A stretch of 64,000 nucleotides of DNA. Source: Thalassobium sp. (GTDB taxonomy: Bacteria > Pseudomonadota > Gammaproteobacteria > Pseudomonadales > Oceanobacteraceae). The stretch spans positions 430,249-494,248 of the forward strand of contig NVUW01000003.1 of the NCBI GenBank assembly GCA_002733205.1. Direction: 5' to 3'. Made by a program: the position numbers and the translations under genes. The notes below the pieces were generated by a model. It was not told the origin of the DNA, ran no database searches, and worked only from the letters and a program-made list of their open reading frames with translations. Shown piece by piece: positions 45,371-57,285 of this stretch. Positions within the stretch are counted from its first letter, which is position 1. Each line of letters begins with the position of its first letter.

Positions 45371-46395
45371 GCTTTACCTTCGTGACTTTTTTCTAACTGT
45401 TGTAGCCGTTTGGCCATAGAATCAAGTTGTCGGAAGCGAGTTGCACTGCGACGCCATTCCTGCATCGGCATCTGAGCGGTACCTGTAGCGTATGCCCCTG
45501 ATTCGCTGATCGATTTACTGATCAGGGTCATCGCCGCCACATGCACGCCATCGGCCAGGGTCAGATGTCCGGCGATACCGGCACCACCAGCGATCGTACA
45601 GTGCTTGCCAATGGTCGTACTGCCGGCAACACCTGAGTTTCCTGCCATCGCCGTTCCCTCTCCCAGGCGCACGTTATGTGCAACCTGAACCAGGTTATCG
45701 ACAATGACATGATCTTCGATGGTGGTGTTACCCAGCGCACCGCGGTCGATACAGGTATTGGCGCCGATGTCGACGTTATTACCGATACGAACCCCGCCGA
45801 GCTGTGCAATTTTATGCCAGCGGCCTTTATCCGGCGCAAAGCCGAAACCGTCAGCACCGATCACGGTACCCGAATGCACCTGCACACGCTCTCCCAATAC
45901 CACATCATGGTACAGAGTGACGTTAGCGCGCAGGCAGCAATCACGGCCCAGCACACAGTGATCACTGATCACGGTATTGGCGCCGATTTCACAACCGTCA
46001 CCAATCACACAATGCTCACCGATCACCACGTTAGCGGCGATGCAGACATCGTCCCCCAGCGTTGCGCTGGCAGCCACCACCGCAGAGGGGTGGATGCCGC
46101 GCACCGGCTGTGGGCGGTTATCAAACATCTGAGTCACGAGTGCAAAGCTCAGATAAGGATTGGCAACAACCAATGCAGCACCGCGCACGTCTGCCGCTTC
46201 TTTGGCACTGACAATCACCGCGCCCGCATTGCTGTCTGGCAGCTGACTGCGGTAGCTGGCGTTCGCCAGAAAGCTGACATCCGTTGCCGTTGCATCCTTG
46301 AGAGTGTTCACTCCGCGGATAACGGTATCGGCATCACCAATCAATTCGGCTCCCAATCGCTGAGCCAGTTCACCTAAGCTTAATTGCATCATCAT
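45367..46395 (-). CDS. lpxD: UDP-3-O-acylglucosamine N-acyltransferase
   Basis: 342 residues. N-terminal LpxD domain ([18 protein letters not shown]) followed by hexapeptide beta-helix ([21 protein letters not shown] ...) and a C-terminal helix. The catalytic His lies in [12 protein letters not shown]. Adds the N-linked acyl chain to lipid A precursor. Two or three consecutive ATG codons precede QLSLGEL, so the exact start is uncertain by up to two residues. Confidence 0.96.
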   Translation of the reverse strand: MMMQLSLGELAQRLGAELIGDADTVIRGVNTLKDATATDVSFLANASYRSQLPDSNAGAVIVSAKEAADVRGAALVVANPYLSFALVTQMFDNRPQPVRGIHPSAVVAASATLGDDVCIAANVVIGEHCVIGDGCEIGANTVISDHCVLGRDCCLRANVTLYHDVVLGERVQVHSGTVIGADGFGFAPDKGRWHKIAQLGGVRIGNNVDIGANTCIDRGALGNTTIEDHVIVDNLVQVAHNVRLGEGTAMAGNSGVAGSTTIGKHCTIAGGAGIAGHLTLADGVHVAAMTLISKSISESGAYATGTAQMPMQEWRRSATRFRQLDSMAKRLQQLEKSHEGKA

Positions 46396-46408
46396 GTCCC
46401 GAAATCGC

Positions 46409-46903
46409 TTATTTGGCGTTCAAGCGTTCCAACAACAACTTGGTCAGATCCGTTTTTGGTGAAGAGTAAATCACCGCACCGGACTGAAGCACCACATCAT
46501 AACCGCCCTCATCGATGATTGCTTTAAGCAACTTTTCAAGTTGAGGCAACTGTGTTTGGAAAAATTCGCGCTTCCATTTCTGCTCAAGTTGCTGCAGCTT
46601 ACGCCCGTAAAATTTGTACTCAGTCGATTTCTGTTCGTAATCGTTTGCCAGCTTGCGACGCTCGTCATCGCTCATCACATCGCCGTCTTTTTCAGTCTTT
46701 TCTTTCAGGGCCAGCAGGTCTTTTTCCAGACCTTTCAGCTTTTCGATATCGGCTTTATTGTCCACTTCAAACTGCTTAACCGATACTTTTGCCGCATCGG
46801 ACAGGAACAATGCACGCTCCATATCAACAACGCCGACATTAGTTGTTTCTGCTGCTGCAACCTGAACACACAGTGCCGCTAATACCCCAATAAACCAACG
46901 CAT
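46409..46903 (-). CDS. skp: Periplasmic chaperone Skp/OmpH
   Basis: 164 residues. Start taken at the ATG after AAGGAG (6 bp), giving a signal peptide (MRWFIGVLAALCVQVAAAE). The mature protein is a coiled-coil OmpH-family chaperone with the expected long charged helices (KGLEKDLLALKEKTEKDGD ... ADDYEQKS-like). Escorts outer membrane proteins to the BAM complex, next to bamA. An upstream in-frame extension is not supported. Confidence 0.95.
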   Translation of the reverse strand: MRWFIGVLAALCVQVAAAETTNVGVVDMERALFLSDAAKVSVKQFEVDNKADIEKLKGLEKDLLALKEKTEKDGDVMSDDERRKLANDYEQKSTEYKFYGRKLQQLEQKWKREFFQTQLPQLEKLLKAIIDEGGYDVVLQSGAVIYSSPKTDLTKLLLERLNAK

Positions 46904-46934
46904 CCCAGACTCCTTATTTATTTTGTCGTTACAA

Positions 46935-49493
46935 TCAGAAAACCTGTCCCAGGGAGAACTCGAATCCTTCAGTACGGTCACCACGTTTTTCGTTCAGTGG
47001 CACCGAGTAAGTAAAGGTCAGAGGCCCGATCGCTGTGATCCAGGTCAGCCCTACCCCGGTGCTCAGACGCATCTCAGCCAGATCAATACCCTCATTACAG
47101 TAAGGGTGCTTGGTGAGTGTCGGAACATCGGCATCATAAGGCACATAGCATTCACTGGTGAATGCATTCCCCGCATCAAAGAATAAAACGCTGCGTACTG
47201 AGCGGCGGTCTTCAATGAAAGGCAGCGGGAAAATCAGCTCGAAACTGGCTTCGGCCAGGACGTTACCGCCCAGAGCACGTTCACTTTCGAGGTAGTAAGG
47301 CGCGGTGACAACGGAGCCATCGCTGTTGGTTTCGTATTTCGGTTTGTATTGATTGCTGTTACTGACCAATACTGCAGCGCCGTCTTCGTCGGTTTTGTAC
47401 ACCACGGTTGGCGCAGAAGTATCCACCACCGGGCGGCCAAGGTCATCGGTTTCATACACCACGTTGCCATCGGCATCGGTCTGTACCACGCTGACTGGCG
47501 CGTATTCCGGCAGGCCTTTTGGTCCAAGGCTGTTGGAACGGTAGCCCCGCACCGATCCGATACCACCGGAGCGGAAGTTCTTGAAGAACGGCAGACGTTC
47601 CAGGTCACCAAAACCATCGCCATAGCCCAGATCGGTACGCAAACGCAGTGCCCACTCTTCAGCAATCGGGAAGTAGTAGTTGGCGGTGTAGCCCAGTTTA
47701 AAATACGTCAGGTCACTGCCCGGTACAGACACATCCGCAGACAGCTTGTGTTCAGTACCTGCCGTTGGAAACAGACCCCGGTTCAGGTTGTTATAACGCC
47801 AGTTCAGGCCCAGCGTGTATTCATCGAAGTTATCGCCTTCCGTATCGAGGAAGTCGACAATCTCCGCCGGTACGGTGGTGCCTTCAAACATTTCGGTGTT
47901 GGCAAAACCGACCGAGAAGGACAAACGCTGACGGCTGGAAATCGGATAGCCAAAGGTCACATTACCGCCTTTGGTATTGGTCTGGTAATCGCTGACGGTA
48001 TTCAGGCTGGCGTAATCCGTTTTACGGTAAAACAGATTAAAACCACGGCTTACACCGTCGATGGTGTAATACGGATTCAGGTAGGAGAAGTTATACGACT
48101 GCACGGTGTTGTTTTTCTGCACACCAAGCGACATACGGTTACCGGTGCCGAAGAAGTTATTCTGACTGACACTGGCACCCAGAATCATACCGCTGCCGCC
48201 GGCGTAACCGATGTTAAAATTCAGGCTGCCGCTGAGCTGTTCTTCAACGTTGTAATTCACATCGATCAGATCGTCGGAACCCGGAACCGCAGGGGTCTCG
48301 ACGTTGACGGTTTTGAAGAAGCCGAGTTGATTCAGACGGTTTTTACCGGCATCAATTTTATCGGTTGAGGCCCAGCCACCTTCCATCTGCAGCATTTCAC
48401 GACGCAGCACTTCGTCTTTAGTGCCTTCGTTACCGGTAAAGTTAATGCGACGCACGTAAGTACGTTTGCCCGGTTCAACAAAGAAGGTCAGATCGACGGT
48501 TTTCTCGTCATCGTGAATTTTCGGAATGCCATCAACTTTGGCAAAGGTATAACCATCGTTGCCCAAGCGTTTGGACATCAGATCGCTGGAATACGTGACT
48601 AACTGACGGGAGAAGGTATCGCCGCTTTTGATCAGGTACAGGCGGGTAAATTCAGCTTCGTCCAGCACCAGATTACCGGCCATTTTAATGTCTTTAACCG
48701 AATATACATCGCCTTCGGTGACGTTGACGGTGATGTAGACCCCTTCTTTATCCGGGGACACCGATACCTGAGTGGATTCAATATTGAAGCGGATATAACC
48801 GCGGTCGAGATAGTAAGAGCGCAGTTTTTCCAGATCGCCGGATAACTTTTCACGGCTGTATTTGTTATCACTGGAGTACCAGGACCAGAAGTTACTGGTC
48901 TGCAGCTGGAACTGCTTGAGCAGCTCGTCATCACTGAAGGCTTCGTTGCCGACAATGTTGATGTGTTCGATGGTGGCAATACTGCCTTCTTCTACATGGA
49001 TTTTCAGCGATACACGGTTACGTGGCAGGCGCACCACTTCGGTTTCGATGCCGGCATCATAACGCCCCTGAGCCACATACTGACGTTCCAGTTCCAGCGA
49101 GATACGCTCCAGTGTGGAGCGTTTAAACACCAGGCCTTCAGCCAGACCCGACTGTTTCAGGCCATCGAGCAGCATGTCGGTCTGAATGGCTTTGTTACCG
49201 TCAATTTCAATGCCGGTAATAGTGGGTAGTTCAACCACCTGCACAATCAGAATGTTACCGTCACGCAACAATTGCACATCATTAAACAAAGCGGATTTGA
49301 ATAAGCGCTTGGAAGCCGTGACCAGGCGCGAGGAATCCACCTGATCGCCAACGTTCACCGGAAAAGCCTCAAATACTGTACCGGCAGACACCCGCTGCAA
49401 ACCTTCAAGGCGGATATCTTCAACGACAAAGGATTCGGCGCGGACGGTGGAGGACAGTAACCCCAGGAAAAGCGTAAACAGCAAAGAACGCAT
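46935..49493 (-). CDS. bamA: Outer membrane assembly factor BamA
   Basis: 852 residues. Signal peptide ([20 protein letters not shown]), five POTRA domains (about 20-420) and a C-terminal 16-strand barrel ending in phenylalanine (FEFSLGQVF). The conserved loop-6 motif VRGYRSN (VRGF/Y type) is present. The segment between GPKG and the following LGGN is about 80 residues, versus about 37 in E. coli BamA, with repeated Asp-x-Asp-Gly-type units ([32 protein letters not shown]). Central enzyme of outer membrane protein insertion; co-transcribed with rseP and skp. Confidence 0.96.
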   Translation of the reverse strand: MRSLLFTLFLGLLSSTVRAESFVVEDIRLEGLQRVSAGTVFEAFPVNVGDQVDSSRLVTASKRLFKSALFNDVQLLRDGNILIVQVVELPTITGIEIDGNKAIQTDMLLDGLKQSGLAEGLVFKRSTLERISLELERQYVAQGRYDAGIETEVVRLPRNRVSLKIHVEEGSIATIEHINIVGNEAFSDDELLKQFQLQTSNFWSWYSSDNKYSREKLSGDLEKLRSYYLDRGYIRFNIESTQVSVSPDKEGVYITVNVTEGDVYSVKDIKMAGNLVLDEAEFTRLYLIKSGDTFSRQLVTYSSDLMSKRLGNDGYTFAKVDGIPKIHDDEKTVDLTFFVEPGKRTYVRRINFTGNEGTKDEVLRREMLQMEGGWASTDKIDAGKNRLNQLGFFKTVNVETPAVPGSDDLIDVNYNVEEQLSGSLNFNIGYAGGSGMILGASVSQNNFFGTGNRMSLGVQKNNTVQSYNFSYLNPYYTIDGVSRGFNLFYRKTDYASLNTVSDYQTNTKGGNVTFGYPISSRQRLSFSVGFANTEMFEGTTVPAEIVDFLDTEGDNFDEYTLGLNWRYNNLNRGLFPTAGTEHKLSADVSVPGSDLTYFKLGYTANYYFPIAEEWALRLRTDLGYGDGFGDLERLPFFKNFRSGGIGSVRGYRSNSLGPKGLPEYAPVSVVQTDADGNVVYETDDLGRPVVDTSAPTVVYKTDEDGAAVLVSNSNQYKPKYETNSDGSVVTAPYYLESERALGGNVLAEASFELIFPLPFIEDRRSVRSVLFFDAGNAFTSECYVPYDADVPTLTKHPYCNEGIDLAEMRLSTGVGLTWITAIGPLTFTYSVPLNEKRGDRTEGFEFSLGQVF

Positions 49494-49525
49494 GTAAATA
49501 GTTATCCAAGCAACTCGGCCATTAA

Positions 49526-50866
49526 CTACAGCCGACTTATATCGTTGTAAAAAGCAACCAGCATCAGGCTCAGCAGCAGGAATAAACCGAACTGCACGGC
49601 AATGATCTGAACACGTTCTGGCAGAGGTCTGCCGCGTACTACCTCAACGAGGTAAAACAGGATATGCCCACCGTCCAACATAGGCACGGGCAATAAATTC
49701 AGCACGCCGAGAGAAATACTCAACAAGGCCAAAAATCCGATAAAGGCTTCCAGCCCTCCCGAGGCCGAAGCGCCGGCTACTTTAGCAATGGTGATAGGCC
49801 CACTCAAGTTCTTTACCGACACATCGCCCAGCAGCATCTTCCACAGGGAATCCAGGGTAAAGACAATCAGATCGGTGGTTTTGTTCACGCTGAGCCACAA
49901 CCCCTGAAAAATACCGGCGTGACTGGTACGCAACCAACCTTCCGGTATCTCGGGCGCGACCACTCCGGCACCGACGTAACCAATCACCGAGCCATCATCC
50001 AGTGTCTTACTGCCTGGGGTCAGGACAACATTTATCCATTCACCGTCACGTTCCAGCGTCAATAGCTGCTCAACCCCGGCGGCGGCACGGACATGCTCTA
50101 CCCAGTCATACCAGTCGGCAATGTCAGTACCATTAACCGCAACAACCCGGTCGCCTGCCTGCAACCCTGCGGCCGCGGCCGCTCCACCCGGCTGAACTTC
50201 TCCGACAACCGCCGGTACATCCAGACGACGTGGCTCAATGCCTAACCCGGACAGCGGGTCCGGCACTTCCTGATGTGCCAGCCAATCCTGCAACTGCAAT
50301 TGGGTTGAGCGCTGAGTGCCGTCTGCGCCTTTCAGCGTCATGCGGATATCGGCATCTTCCCCCAAAAAGCCCACCAACTGCCAGCTGACTTCCTGCCAGG
50401 TTGTGGTGTCATGATCGTTAATGGCCACAATTTCATCGCCACTGCGCACACCGGCAACCGCCGCCACAGAGTCGTCAGCGACCGTACCGACCACCGGTAC
50501 AACACCGCTGGTGCCAGAGACAAACAGCAGCCAGTACGCCAGTAAGGCAAAAATAAAGTTGGCAACCGGGCCCGCCGAAGCAATGGCAATACGCGCCCAA
50601 GGGGATTTACGGTTAAAGGCCTGATCAAGTAAATGCTCTGGCACCGGGGCTTCGCGTTCGTCCAGCATTTTAACGTAGCCGCCCAGCGGAATCGGCGCGA
50701 TGGCGTATTCCGTGCCGAGCTTATCGGTAAAGGACCAGAACGGTTTGCCAAAACCAACGGAAAAACGCAGCACCTGAACACCGCAGCGGCGAGCCACCCA
50801 AAAGTGGCCAAACTCATGAATCACCACCAGCAAACTAATGGCAATAATGAAATACAGTAAGGTCAC
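49526..50866 (-). CDS. rseP: Site-2 protease RseP
   Basis: 446 residues. Inner-membrane zinc metalloprotease that cleaves RseA to activate sigma-E. HExxH metal site in [14 protein letters not shown] (residues about 16-29), two PDZ domains in the middle ([19 protein letters not shown] and [16 protein letters not shown]), and the second metal region [17 protein letters not shown]. Overlaps dxr by 4 bp and precedes bamA. Confidence 0.97.
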   Translation of the reverse strand: MTLLYFIIAISLLVVIHEFGHFWVARRCGVQVLRFSVGFGKPFWSFTDKLGTEYAIAPIPLGGYVKMLDEREAPVPEHLLDQAFNRKSPWARIAIASAGPVANFIFALLAYWLLFVSGTSGVVPVVGTVADDSVAAVAGVRSGDEIVAINDHDTTTWQEVSWQLVGFLGEDADIRMTLKGADGTQRSTQLQLQDWLAHQEVPDPLSGLGIEPRRLDVPAVVGEVQPGGAAAAAGLQAGDRVVAVNGTDIADWYDWVEHVRAAAGVEQLLTLERDGEWINVVLTPGSKTLDDGSVIGYVGAGVVAPEIPEGWLRTSHAGIFQGLWLSVNKTTDLIVFTLDSLWKMLLGDVSVKNLSGPITIAKVAGASASGGLEAFIGFLALLSISLGVLNLLPVPMLDGGHILFYLVEVVRGRPLPERVQIIAVQFGLFLLLSLMLVAFYNDISRL

Positions 50867-52056
50867 AGGTTTACCCTCTCGTGCCCGGTTTCAGGCTGCG
50901 CCAGTGCACAGTCCCGCGCCCATTGATCAGCCGCCATAACATCCGCCAGATGCTGAATAGGCCGCACCTCATGCAGGGCCATCACCCGGGCGATCAGCGT
51001 TGGAATAAAACTGAACGCTATTTGTTCCCGCAGGAAAGCCTCTACCGCAATCTCGTTGGCGGCATTCAGCACCGCCGGCATGGTGCCACCGGCATTAAAA
51101 GCTTGCTTAGCCAGCGCCAGACAAGGGAAGGTTGTTTCATCCGGTGGGGTAAAATCAAGGCGGGCAATGCTGAACAGATCCAGCGACTGCACACCGGCAT
51201 CAATACGCTGCGGCCACGCCAGACCATAAGCGATCGGGGTGCGCATATCCGGCTGGCCTAATTGCGCAATCACCGAACCATCGCAATACTGCACCATGGA
51301 ATGAATAACGCTCTGTGGATGCACCACCACCTGAATATCATCCGGTGCGCAATTGAACAGAAAGCAGGCTTCAATCAGCTCCAGACCTTTATTCATCAGC
51401 GTGGCGGAATCGACGGAAATTTTCTGTCCCATTGACCAGTTGGGATGAGCCACCGCCTGCGCCGGCGTGACCTTTTCCAGCTCTGCCGCGCTGCAACCAC
51501 GGAAAGGACCGCCGGATGCCGTCAGCAGAATTTTGCTGATACCGTGAGCGGAAAAATCACCGTCATAGTTATGCGGCAACGCCTGAAAAATAGCATTGTG
51601 CTCACTGTCGATCGGTAGCAAAGTGGCTCCGCCAGTGCGAACCGCCTGCATAAATAATGGCCCGGCCATCACCAGACTTTCTTTGTTGGCCAGCAGCACG
51701 CGCTTACCCGCCTCTGCCGCCGCCAGTGTGGGTAACAAACCCGCAGCGCCGACAATGGCCGCCATCACCGCATCCACGTCATTATGGGCAGCGATCATGC
51801 TTAACGCTTCGCTCCCCGCCAACACTTCGGTGGTGCAGTGGACAGGTAAAGCCGCCTGCAGATCTGCGGCGGCCTGCGCTTCGGTCATCACCGCAAAGCG
51901 CGGTGAAAATTCGACAATATCGTCACGCATGCGCGCCACACTGCGGGCAGCACTTAAGGCAAAAATGCGGTAACGATCAGGATGTCTGCGGACAACATCG
52001 AGCGTGCTCTGGCCAATCGAACCCGAGGCCCCGAGCACGGTCAGGGTCTGGATCAT
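50863..52056 (-). CDS. dxr: 1-deoxy-D-xylulose-5-phosphate reductoisomerase
   Basis: 397 residues. First committed step of the MEP isoprenoid pathway. NADPH-binding [19 protein letters not shown] at the N-terminus, metal/substrate motifs [13 protein letters not shown] and TASGGPFRG, and [17 protein letters not shown] are all present. Overlaps cdsA and rseP by 4 bp each. Confidence 0.97.
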   Translation of the reverse strand: MIQTLTVLGASGSIGQSTLDVVRRHPDRYRIFALSAARSVARMRDDIVEFSPRFAVMTEAQAAADLQAALPVHCTTEVLAGSEALSMIAAHNDVDAVMAAIVGAAGLLPTLAAAEAGKRVLLANKESLVMAGPLFMQAVRTGGATLLPIDSEHNAIFQALPHNYDGDFSAHGISKILLTASGGPFRGCSAAELEKVTPAQAVAHPNWSMGQKISVDSATLMNKGLELIEACFLFNCAPDDIQVVVHPQSVIHSMVQYCDGSVIAQLGQPDMRTPIAYGLAWPQRIDAGVQSLDLFSIARLDFTPPDETTFPCLALAKQAFNAGGTMPAVLNAANEIAVEAFLREQIAFSFIPTLIARVMALHEVRPIQHLADVMAADQWARDCALAQPETGHERVNL

Positions 52057-52898
52057 GCAACCAGACCCCAGTCCAGAATCAGCATAAAGAAGGCAAATAC
52101 AGGAACCGCCGCCGCCATGCTGTCGATGCGATCCAGCACACCTCCATGACCCGGCAATAACGAGGAACTGTCTTTGATACCACGATGACGCTTCATCATG
52201 CTTTCCACCAGATCGCCCAATACCGAGATCACCATGGTGATGACGGTAATGGCCAGCAGACGCCAGGCGTCATGCAGATCCATTGGCTGAACCCAGGTAT
52301 GAACGCAAGCACCAAATACCAGGGCAATCAGTAAGGTGGTGGCCAGACCGCCCCAGAAGCCCGCCCAGGATTTACCCGGACTGACATGAGGCGCCAGTTT
52401 CGTGTCCCCCCATTTTTTACCGGAGAAATAAGCGCCAGTATCAGCGCCCCAGACAATCAGCATCACGTAGACGATCAGCAGAGAGCTGTGCGGCTGGGTT
52501 TTCAGATGCATGAAACCTACCCACATAGGCACCAGTACACACAAACCTAACAGGGCGCGAATCGGGCGCGCAGCCCAGAGATCCGTTCCTCCCGGATAGC
52601 GCTTCACCAAGGCAAAGGCTACAACCCACCAGGCGGTACCAACCGCGAGGAAGCCGAGCAAATATTCGGGGTACATTTTCAGGATGCGGGCGCTGATGTA
52701 GAGGCAGACAAACACCACCAACGCATAGGCTATACGGCTCCAATTACGCTGGTAACCGGCAATATTTGCCCATTCCCAGGCGCCAATGGTGGCGATAGCA
52801 GCAATAAAAATTGCGAATTCTTTCAGCGGCAGGAAAAAAATGCCGATGATCATCAGGGGGGCCAGCACCAGCGCTGTCAGTACGCGTTCCTTAAACAC
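52053..52898 (-). CDS. cdsA: Phosphatidate cytidylyltransferase
   Basis: 281 residues, eight or so membrane helices. CDP-diacylglycerol synthesis. The CDS signature [28 protein letters not shown] is at the C-terminus, and [12 protein letters not shown] and [12 protein letters not shown] are in the middle. Overlaps uppS by 8 bp and dxr by 4 bp. Confidence 0.96.
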   Translation of the reverse strand: MFKERVLTALVLAPLMIIGIFFLPLKEFAIFIAAIATIGAWEWANIAGYQRNWSRIAYALVVFVCLYISARILKMYPEYLLGFLAVGTAWWVVAFALVKRYPGGTDLWAARPIRALLGLCVLVPMWVGFMHLKTQPHSSLLIVYVMLIVWGADTGAYFSGKKWGDTKLAPHVSPGKSWAGFWGGLATTLLIALVFGACVHTWVQPMDLHDAWRLLAITVITMVISVLGDLVESMMKRHRGIKDSSSLLPGHGGVLDRIDSMAAAVPVFAFFMLILDWGLVA

Positions 52899-53658
52899 CT
52901 TGTTTCACTTCCTCTAACTGGTCGTCCGTGCGGCCAAACCGTCTTACCCGGTCTGCAAACGCAGTCAACGCTTTTTGATATTCTTCTTGTTTGAAGTCGG
53001 GCCAGAAGGCATCGGAAAAGTAATATTCCGAATAGGCGGTCTGCCACAGCATAAAATTGCTGATGCGCTGCTCTCCGCCCGTCCGGATCAACAGATCCGG
53101 TGCCGGTAAATCACTCAGCCAGGTGTAACGATGAAAAACCTGCTCATCGATATCCTGTGGCTGTAACTTGCCGTCCTGCACGTCCTGGGCAACACGGCGG
53201 GCTGCCTGAGCAATATCCCACTGGCCGCCGTAATTCGCGGCAATCACCAGCGTCATTGCGTCGTTACCCGCGGTCAGCGCTTCGGCATCAGCAATCAATT
53301 GCTGAATTTTGGCGGAAAAGCCCTGCAGATCGCCCATCACCCGCAAGCGGATATTATTGCGATGCAGCTTTCTGACTTCCCGTTCCAGTGCCACCACAAA
53401 CAGCTGCATCAGGGCGCTGACTTCATTCGCCGGCCGACGCCAGTTTTCACTGCTGAAGGCGAATAATGTCAGTACCTGAACACCAGAACGCGCAGAGGTT
53501 TCCACCACTGCGCGCACGGCATCGACGCCAGCTTTGTGGCCGGCCACTCCGGGCATAAAACGGCGTTTAGCCCAGCGGTTGTTGCCATCCATAATAATGG
53601 CAACATGGCGTGGCACCTGGCCCTGAACGGCCTGCGTATCATCAATACTGGTTGACAT
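52891..53658 (-). CDS. uppS: Undecaprenyl pyrophosphate synthase
   Basis: 255 residues. Makes the C55 carrier for cell wall precursors. Conserved IMDGNNRWAKRR (Asp-Gly-Asn), GHKAGVDAVR, FAFSSENWRRP and RTGGEQRISNFMLWQ motifs. Follows frr with 13 bp between and overlaps cdsA by 8 bp. Confidence 0.97.
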   Translation of the reverse strand: MSTSIDDTQAVQGQVPRHVAIIMDGNNRWAKRRFMPGVAGHKAGVDAVRAVVETSARSGVQVLTLFAFSSENWRRPANEVSALMQLFVVALEREVRKLHRNNIRLRVMGDLQGFSAKIQQLIADAEALTAGNDAMTLVIAANYGGQWDIAQAARRVAQDVQDGKLQPQDIDEQVFHRYTWLSDLPAPDLLIRTGGEQRISNFMLWQTAYSEYYFSDAFWPDFKQEEYQKALTAFADRVRRFGRTDDQLEEVKQGV

Positions 53659-53671
53659 AAAATGTGCCGGT

Positions 53672-54229
53672 TTAAACCTGCATCAGGTCTTTTTCTTTGG
53701 TTGCCAGTGCGGCATCCACGTCGGCAATAAACTTATCGGTCAGCTTCTGAATCTGATCGTCACTGCCGCGCAGTTCGTCTTCAGAGATCAGTTTTTCTTT
53801 CAGCAGGTCTTTGGCTTTACCGTTGGCATCGCGACGGATGTTGCGAATCGCAACGCGGCCTTTTTCTGCTTCAGAGCGGGCTTGCTTAATGTACGTTTTA
53901 CGGGTTTCTTCGGTCAGCGCCGGCATCGGCAGGCGAATGGTGTCGCCGTTGGTCGCCGGGTTCAGACCCAGGTCGGATTTCAGAATCGCACGTTCAATCA
54001 GAGGAACCAGGTTCTTTTCCCATGGGTTAATCGCCAGACTGCGGCCATCTTCCACAATGATGTTGGCCACCTGAGAAATCGCGGTTGGTGTACCGTAGTA
54101 ATCCACCATTACGCCATCCAGAATAGAGGGACTTGCACGCCCGGTACGGATTTTTTTGAAAGACTCCAGCATGGCCTGAAGACTTTTATCCATACGCTCT
54201 TCAGCGTCTTTTTTAATATCGTTTACCAT
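53672..54229 (-). CDS. frr: Ribosome recycling factor
   Basis: 185 residues, full length. Releases ribosomes after termination with EF-G. Typical segments: [36 protein letters not shown] and [16 protein letters not shown]. Only 2 bp from the end of pyrH. Confidence 0.97.
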   Translation of the reverse strand: MVNDIKKDAEERMDKSLQAMLESFKKIRTGRASPSILDGVMVDYYGTPTAISQVANIIVEDGRSLAINPWEKNLVPLIERAILKSDLGLNPATNGDTIRLPMPALTEETRKTYIKQARSEAEKGRVAIRNIRRDANGKAKDLLKEKLISEDELRGSDDQIQKLTDKFIADVDAALATKEKDLMQV

Positions 54230-54231
54230 CG

Positions 54232-54966
54232 TTATTTTTCCTCACTCACGATCAGGGTGCCGTCATCGCCACCGGTCATCAGGCGGGCCAGCACTCCGGG
54301 CTCATTCATATCATAAACACGCAGTGGCATGTTATGGTCACGGGCAAGACAGATCGCAGTTAAATCCATAACACCCAACTGCTTTTCCAATACTTCCTGA
54401 TAAGTCAGGCAGTCGTATTTTTCGGCATTAGGGTCTTTCTTCGGGTCGGCAGTATACACACCATCGACGTTGGTTGCCTTCAGAACAACATCGGCATTAA
54501 TTTCGATACCACGCAGACAGGCCGCCGAATCGGTCGTAAAAAACGGGTTACCGGTACCGGCCGAGAAGATCACCACATCGCCGCCTTCCAGTGCACGGAT
54601 AGCGCTGCGACGATCATAATGATCCACAACGCCACTCATCGGGATCGCAGACATGACACGGGTTGGCATATTGGCACGCTCAAGAGCGTCGCGCATGGCC
54701 AGCGCGTTCATTACCGTTGCCAGCATGCCCATATGATCTCCGGCAACACGGTCCAGCCCGGCTTCGCTCAGTGCTTTGCCACGAAACAGGTTGCCACCGC
54801 CAATAACCAGGCCGATCTGTACACCAATACCACGCAACTGGCCGATTTCGAGCGCCATACGATCGAGAACTTTGGGATCAATACCAAAATCCATATCGCC
54901 CATCAGGGCCTCACCACTGAGTTTCAGCAGAATGCGTTTGTATTTGGGACTTTTGTGCTCGGCCAT
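54232..54966 (-). CDS. pyrH: UMP kinase
   Basis: 244 residues, amino acid kinase fold, hexameric. Phosphorylates UMP to UDP. Motifs [26 protein letters not shown] and [21 protein letters not shown] are present. Followed by frr after 2 bp; separated from tsf by a 226-bp spacer with a perfect hairpin. Confidence 0.97.
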   Translation of the reverse strand: MAEHKSPKYKRILLKLSGEALMGDMDFGIDPKVLDRMALEIGQLRGIGVQIGLVIGGGNLFRGKALSEAGLDRVAGDHMGMLATVMNALAMRDALERANMPTRVMSAIPMSGVVDHYDRRSAIRALEGGDVVIFSAGTGNPFFTTDSAACLRGIEINADVVLKATNVDGVYTADPKKDPNAEKYDCLTYQEVLEKQLGVMDLTAICLARDHNMPLRVYDMNEPGVLARLMTGGDDGTLIVSEEK

Positions 54967-55124
54967 GGAGATCTCCAGATAGATATTAAACTCGACAACA
55001 GACAGACCCGCCTGGCTGTTGCGTTACGGGATGGGCACCCCGCCTTGCGGTGAATCACCGCGCCAATACTCTGCGTATCAGCAGACACCAGACAATAGCG
55101 TTAGTTGCCTTGGTGATAAATACA

Positions 55125-55150
55125 AATATGCCGGGCGAGCCCGGCATATT
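55125..55150. terminator. Hairpin between tsf and pyrH
   Basis: Perfect AATATGCCGGGC-GA-GCCCGGCATATT (12-bp arms). Reading leftwards it follows tsf by about 45 bp. Only a weak T-run follows, so it may attenuate rather than fully stop transcription into pyrH. Confidence 0.6.
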
Positions 55151-55192
55151 AAAGGGTATTCAACCGCTGGTTATCCTACCCTGTGTGCTTTA

Positions 55193-56047
55193 TCAGCCTT
55201 TCAGCTGTGCAGCAACTTCAGCAGCGAAGTCTACTTTTTCAACTTCAATGCCTTCACCCACTTCCAGACGCAGGAAGGAGATCACTTCAGCACCGGCCGC
55301 TTTCGCCAGCTGAGCGATAGTCTGTTCAGGGTTCTTAACGAACGGCTGATCCAGCAGGCTGTTTTCTTTCAGGAACTTGTTGATACGGCCAACCATCATT
55401 TTTTCGACGATTTCGTCTGGCTTACCAGCCATATCTGGCTGCGCCTTGATGATTTCTTTTTCTTTCTCAACAACTTCAGCAGGCATGTCTTCTGCGCGCA
55501 CAACACGTGGGTTAGCCGCGGTTACATGCATTGCGATATCTTTAGCCAGCTCTTCATCGCCACCGTTCATGGCAACGATACAAGCGATTTTGCCATTGGA
55601 GTGAACATAAGCACCCACAGTAGCCGCTTCAATAACTGCCGGACGACGTACCGTAATGTTTTCACCGATTTTCTGAACCAGAGCCATACGGGCTTCTTCC
55701 AGATCGCCGTCCATCAGCTTGGCAACATCAACTTCTTTGGTTTCAGCCAGTTTAGCTACAACCTTGTCAGCGAATGCATTGAAGTTTGCATCACCGGCAG
55801 CGAAGTCAGTTTCAGAGTTCACTTCAACAGCAACCGCAACGCCCGCATTCACGATCACACGAATTTTGCCTTCGGCAGCCGTACGGTCAGCTTTTTTAGC
55901 CGCTTTCAGACCGGAGTTTTTACGCAGGTTTTCAATCGCCAGCTCGATATCACCGTCGGTTTCAACCAGTGCTTTTTTGCACTCCATCATGCCCAGACCG
56001 GTACGTTCACGCAGTTCTTTAACCTGAGCAGCAGAAATATTTGCCAT
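55193..56047 (-). CDS. tsf: Elongation factor Ts
   Basis: 284 residues, full length. Nucleotide exchange factor for EF-Tu. N-terminal UBA-like and TDVG-related region with [25 protein letters not shown], then [13 protein letters not shown]. Follows rpsB across an intercistronic stem-loop, the usual order. Confidence 0.98.
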   Translation of the reverse strand: MANISAAQVKELRERTGLGMMECKKALVETDGDIELAIENLRKNSGLKAAKKADRTAAEGKIRVIVNAGVAVAVEVNSETDFAAGDANFNAFADKVVAKLAETKEVDVAKLMDGDLEEARMALVQKIGENITVRRPAVIEAATVGAYVHSNGKIACIVAMNGGDEELAKDIAMHVTAANPRVVRAEDMPAEVVEKEKEIIKAQPDMAGKPDEIVEKMMVGRINKFLKENSLLDQPFVKNPEQTIAQLAKAAGAEVISFLRLEVGEGIEVEKVDFAAEVAAQLKG

Positions 56048-56089
56048 GTGTGTAATCCTCTTCAGTTAACTTGTCAGTAAATTGCACCT

Positions 56090-56116
56090 AAAAAAAAGGG
56101 GGCAAGCCCCCTTTTT
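56090..56116 (-). terminator. Stem-loop terminator between rpsB and tsf
   Basis: GGGGGC-TT-GCCCCC on the minus strand followed by eight T, immediately after rpsB. A partial terminator here is common and can set the S2 to EF-Ts ratio. Confidence 0.8.
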
Positions 56117-56130
56117 CCGAGCGTCTGAGA

Positions 56131-56880
56131 TTACTCAGCCGCTTCCTGTGCAGGCGCTTCTGCTGCTACTTCGACGAATTCGTCTGCAGCCACACCATTT
56201 TGCTGCTTGCCTTCCAGTACGGCGTCTGCGATGGCAGAAGCGTAGATCTGGATAGCACGGATAGCATCGTCGTTACCTGGGATAACGTAATCGATACCGT
56301 CAGGGTTAGAGTTGGTATCAACCACACCAATAACCGGGATACCCAGTTTGTTGGCTTCCTGAACCGCGATGCGCTCATGGTCAACGTCGATCACGAACAG
56401 TACGTCCGGCAGACCGCCCATTTCCTTGATACCACCGATAGAACGCTCCAGCTTCTCCATTTCACGGGTACGCATCAGAGCTTCTTTTTTGGTCAGCTGT
56501 TCGAAAGTACCATCGTTTTGTTGCGCTTCGAGGTCACGCAGACGCTTGATAGACTGACGGATGGTTTTGTAGTTGGTCAGCATACCGCCTAACCAGCGGT
56601 GTGCGACGAAAGGCATGCTTGAACGCTCAGCCTGCTCTTTCATGATCTTACCTGCAGCGCGCTTGGTACCAACAAACAGAACTTTGTTGTTACGGGCAGC
56701 CATAGATTCAACCAGCTTCAGCGCGTCGTTCAGCGCCGGAACGGTGTGCTCCAGGTTGATGATGTGAATCTTGTTACGCGCACCGAAAATGTATTTGCCC
56801 ATTTTCGGATTCCAGTAACGGGTCTGGTGACCGAAGTGTACGCCTGCTTTCAGCAGGTCACGCATGCTTACTTGTGCCAT
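56131..56880 (-). CDS. rpsB: 30S ribosomal protein S2
   Basis: 249 residues. Starts [27 protein letters not shown] and includes [18 protein letters not shown]. An AAGGTAG Shine-Dalgarno lies 7 bp upstream. The C-terminus is Ala/Glu-rich ([13 protein letters not shown]). Its leader contains the conserved S2 autoregulatory sequence. Confidence 0.98.
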   Translation of the reverse strand: MAQVSMRDLLKAGVHFGHQTRYWNPKMGKYIFGARNKIHIINLEHTVPALNDALKLVESMAARNNKVLFVGTKRAAGKIMKEQAERSSMPFVAHRWLGGMLTNYKTIRQSIKRLRDLEAQQNDGTFEQLTKKEALMRTREMEKLERSIGGIKEMGGLPDVLFVIDVDHERIAVQEANKLGIPVIGVVDTNSNPDGIDYVIPGNDDAIRAIQIYASAIADAVLEGKQQNGVAADEFVEVAAEAPAQEAAE

Positions 56881-56887
56881 GATAACT

Positions 56888-56985
56888 ACCTTAATTAAGT
56901 TGGGTTAGGCCTCCACGTACCCGCTTCTCCGACCCTCACCAGTCACTGGCGGGGCACCCCGGATCAACGTTGTGATACGTGTGTG
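56888..56985 (-). ncRNA. rpsB leader (S2 autoregulatory region)
   Basis: Reading towards rpsB, GGGGTGCCCCGCCAGTGACTGG, then AAGCGGGTACGTGGAGGCCT and AACCCAACTTAATTAA match the conserved 5' leader of gammaproteobacterial rpsB (GTGGAGGC-TAACCC-AACTTAA core). In E. coli this leader mediates S2 repression of its own mRNA. The rest of the spacer up to map shows no gene. Confidence 0.75.
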
Positions 56986-57285
56986 TCATTTACATGGAAC
57001 GGATCAGTCCGTTTCACGGCGATTTTTCGCGGGCGCTTTATACCACTTTCAGCCATCCAACACCAGTACTAAACGGTACGTCAATGGCGCCCCCTCCCCC
57101 AGGCAACAAGCCGCAACAGCGCAGATCAACCCGCAACGGGTGAAAAACGCACGCAAGCCAGCCTGCCATTTCACGGCGTCAGCCATCATTGATTGTCGCT
57201 ATGACGACCATTGGTTCACGCCGCTGCCGACAACCAGTACAATGGTTGCCTATCCAAGTCTGATGAACAGGTAAAAAATCTCCCT

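Noticed and set aside
47349..48368. 339-codon frame antisense to bamA
   Set aside because: Lies wholly inside a well-supported gene and has no recognisable domain.
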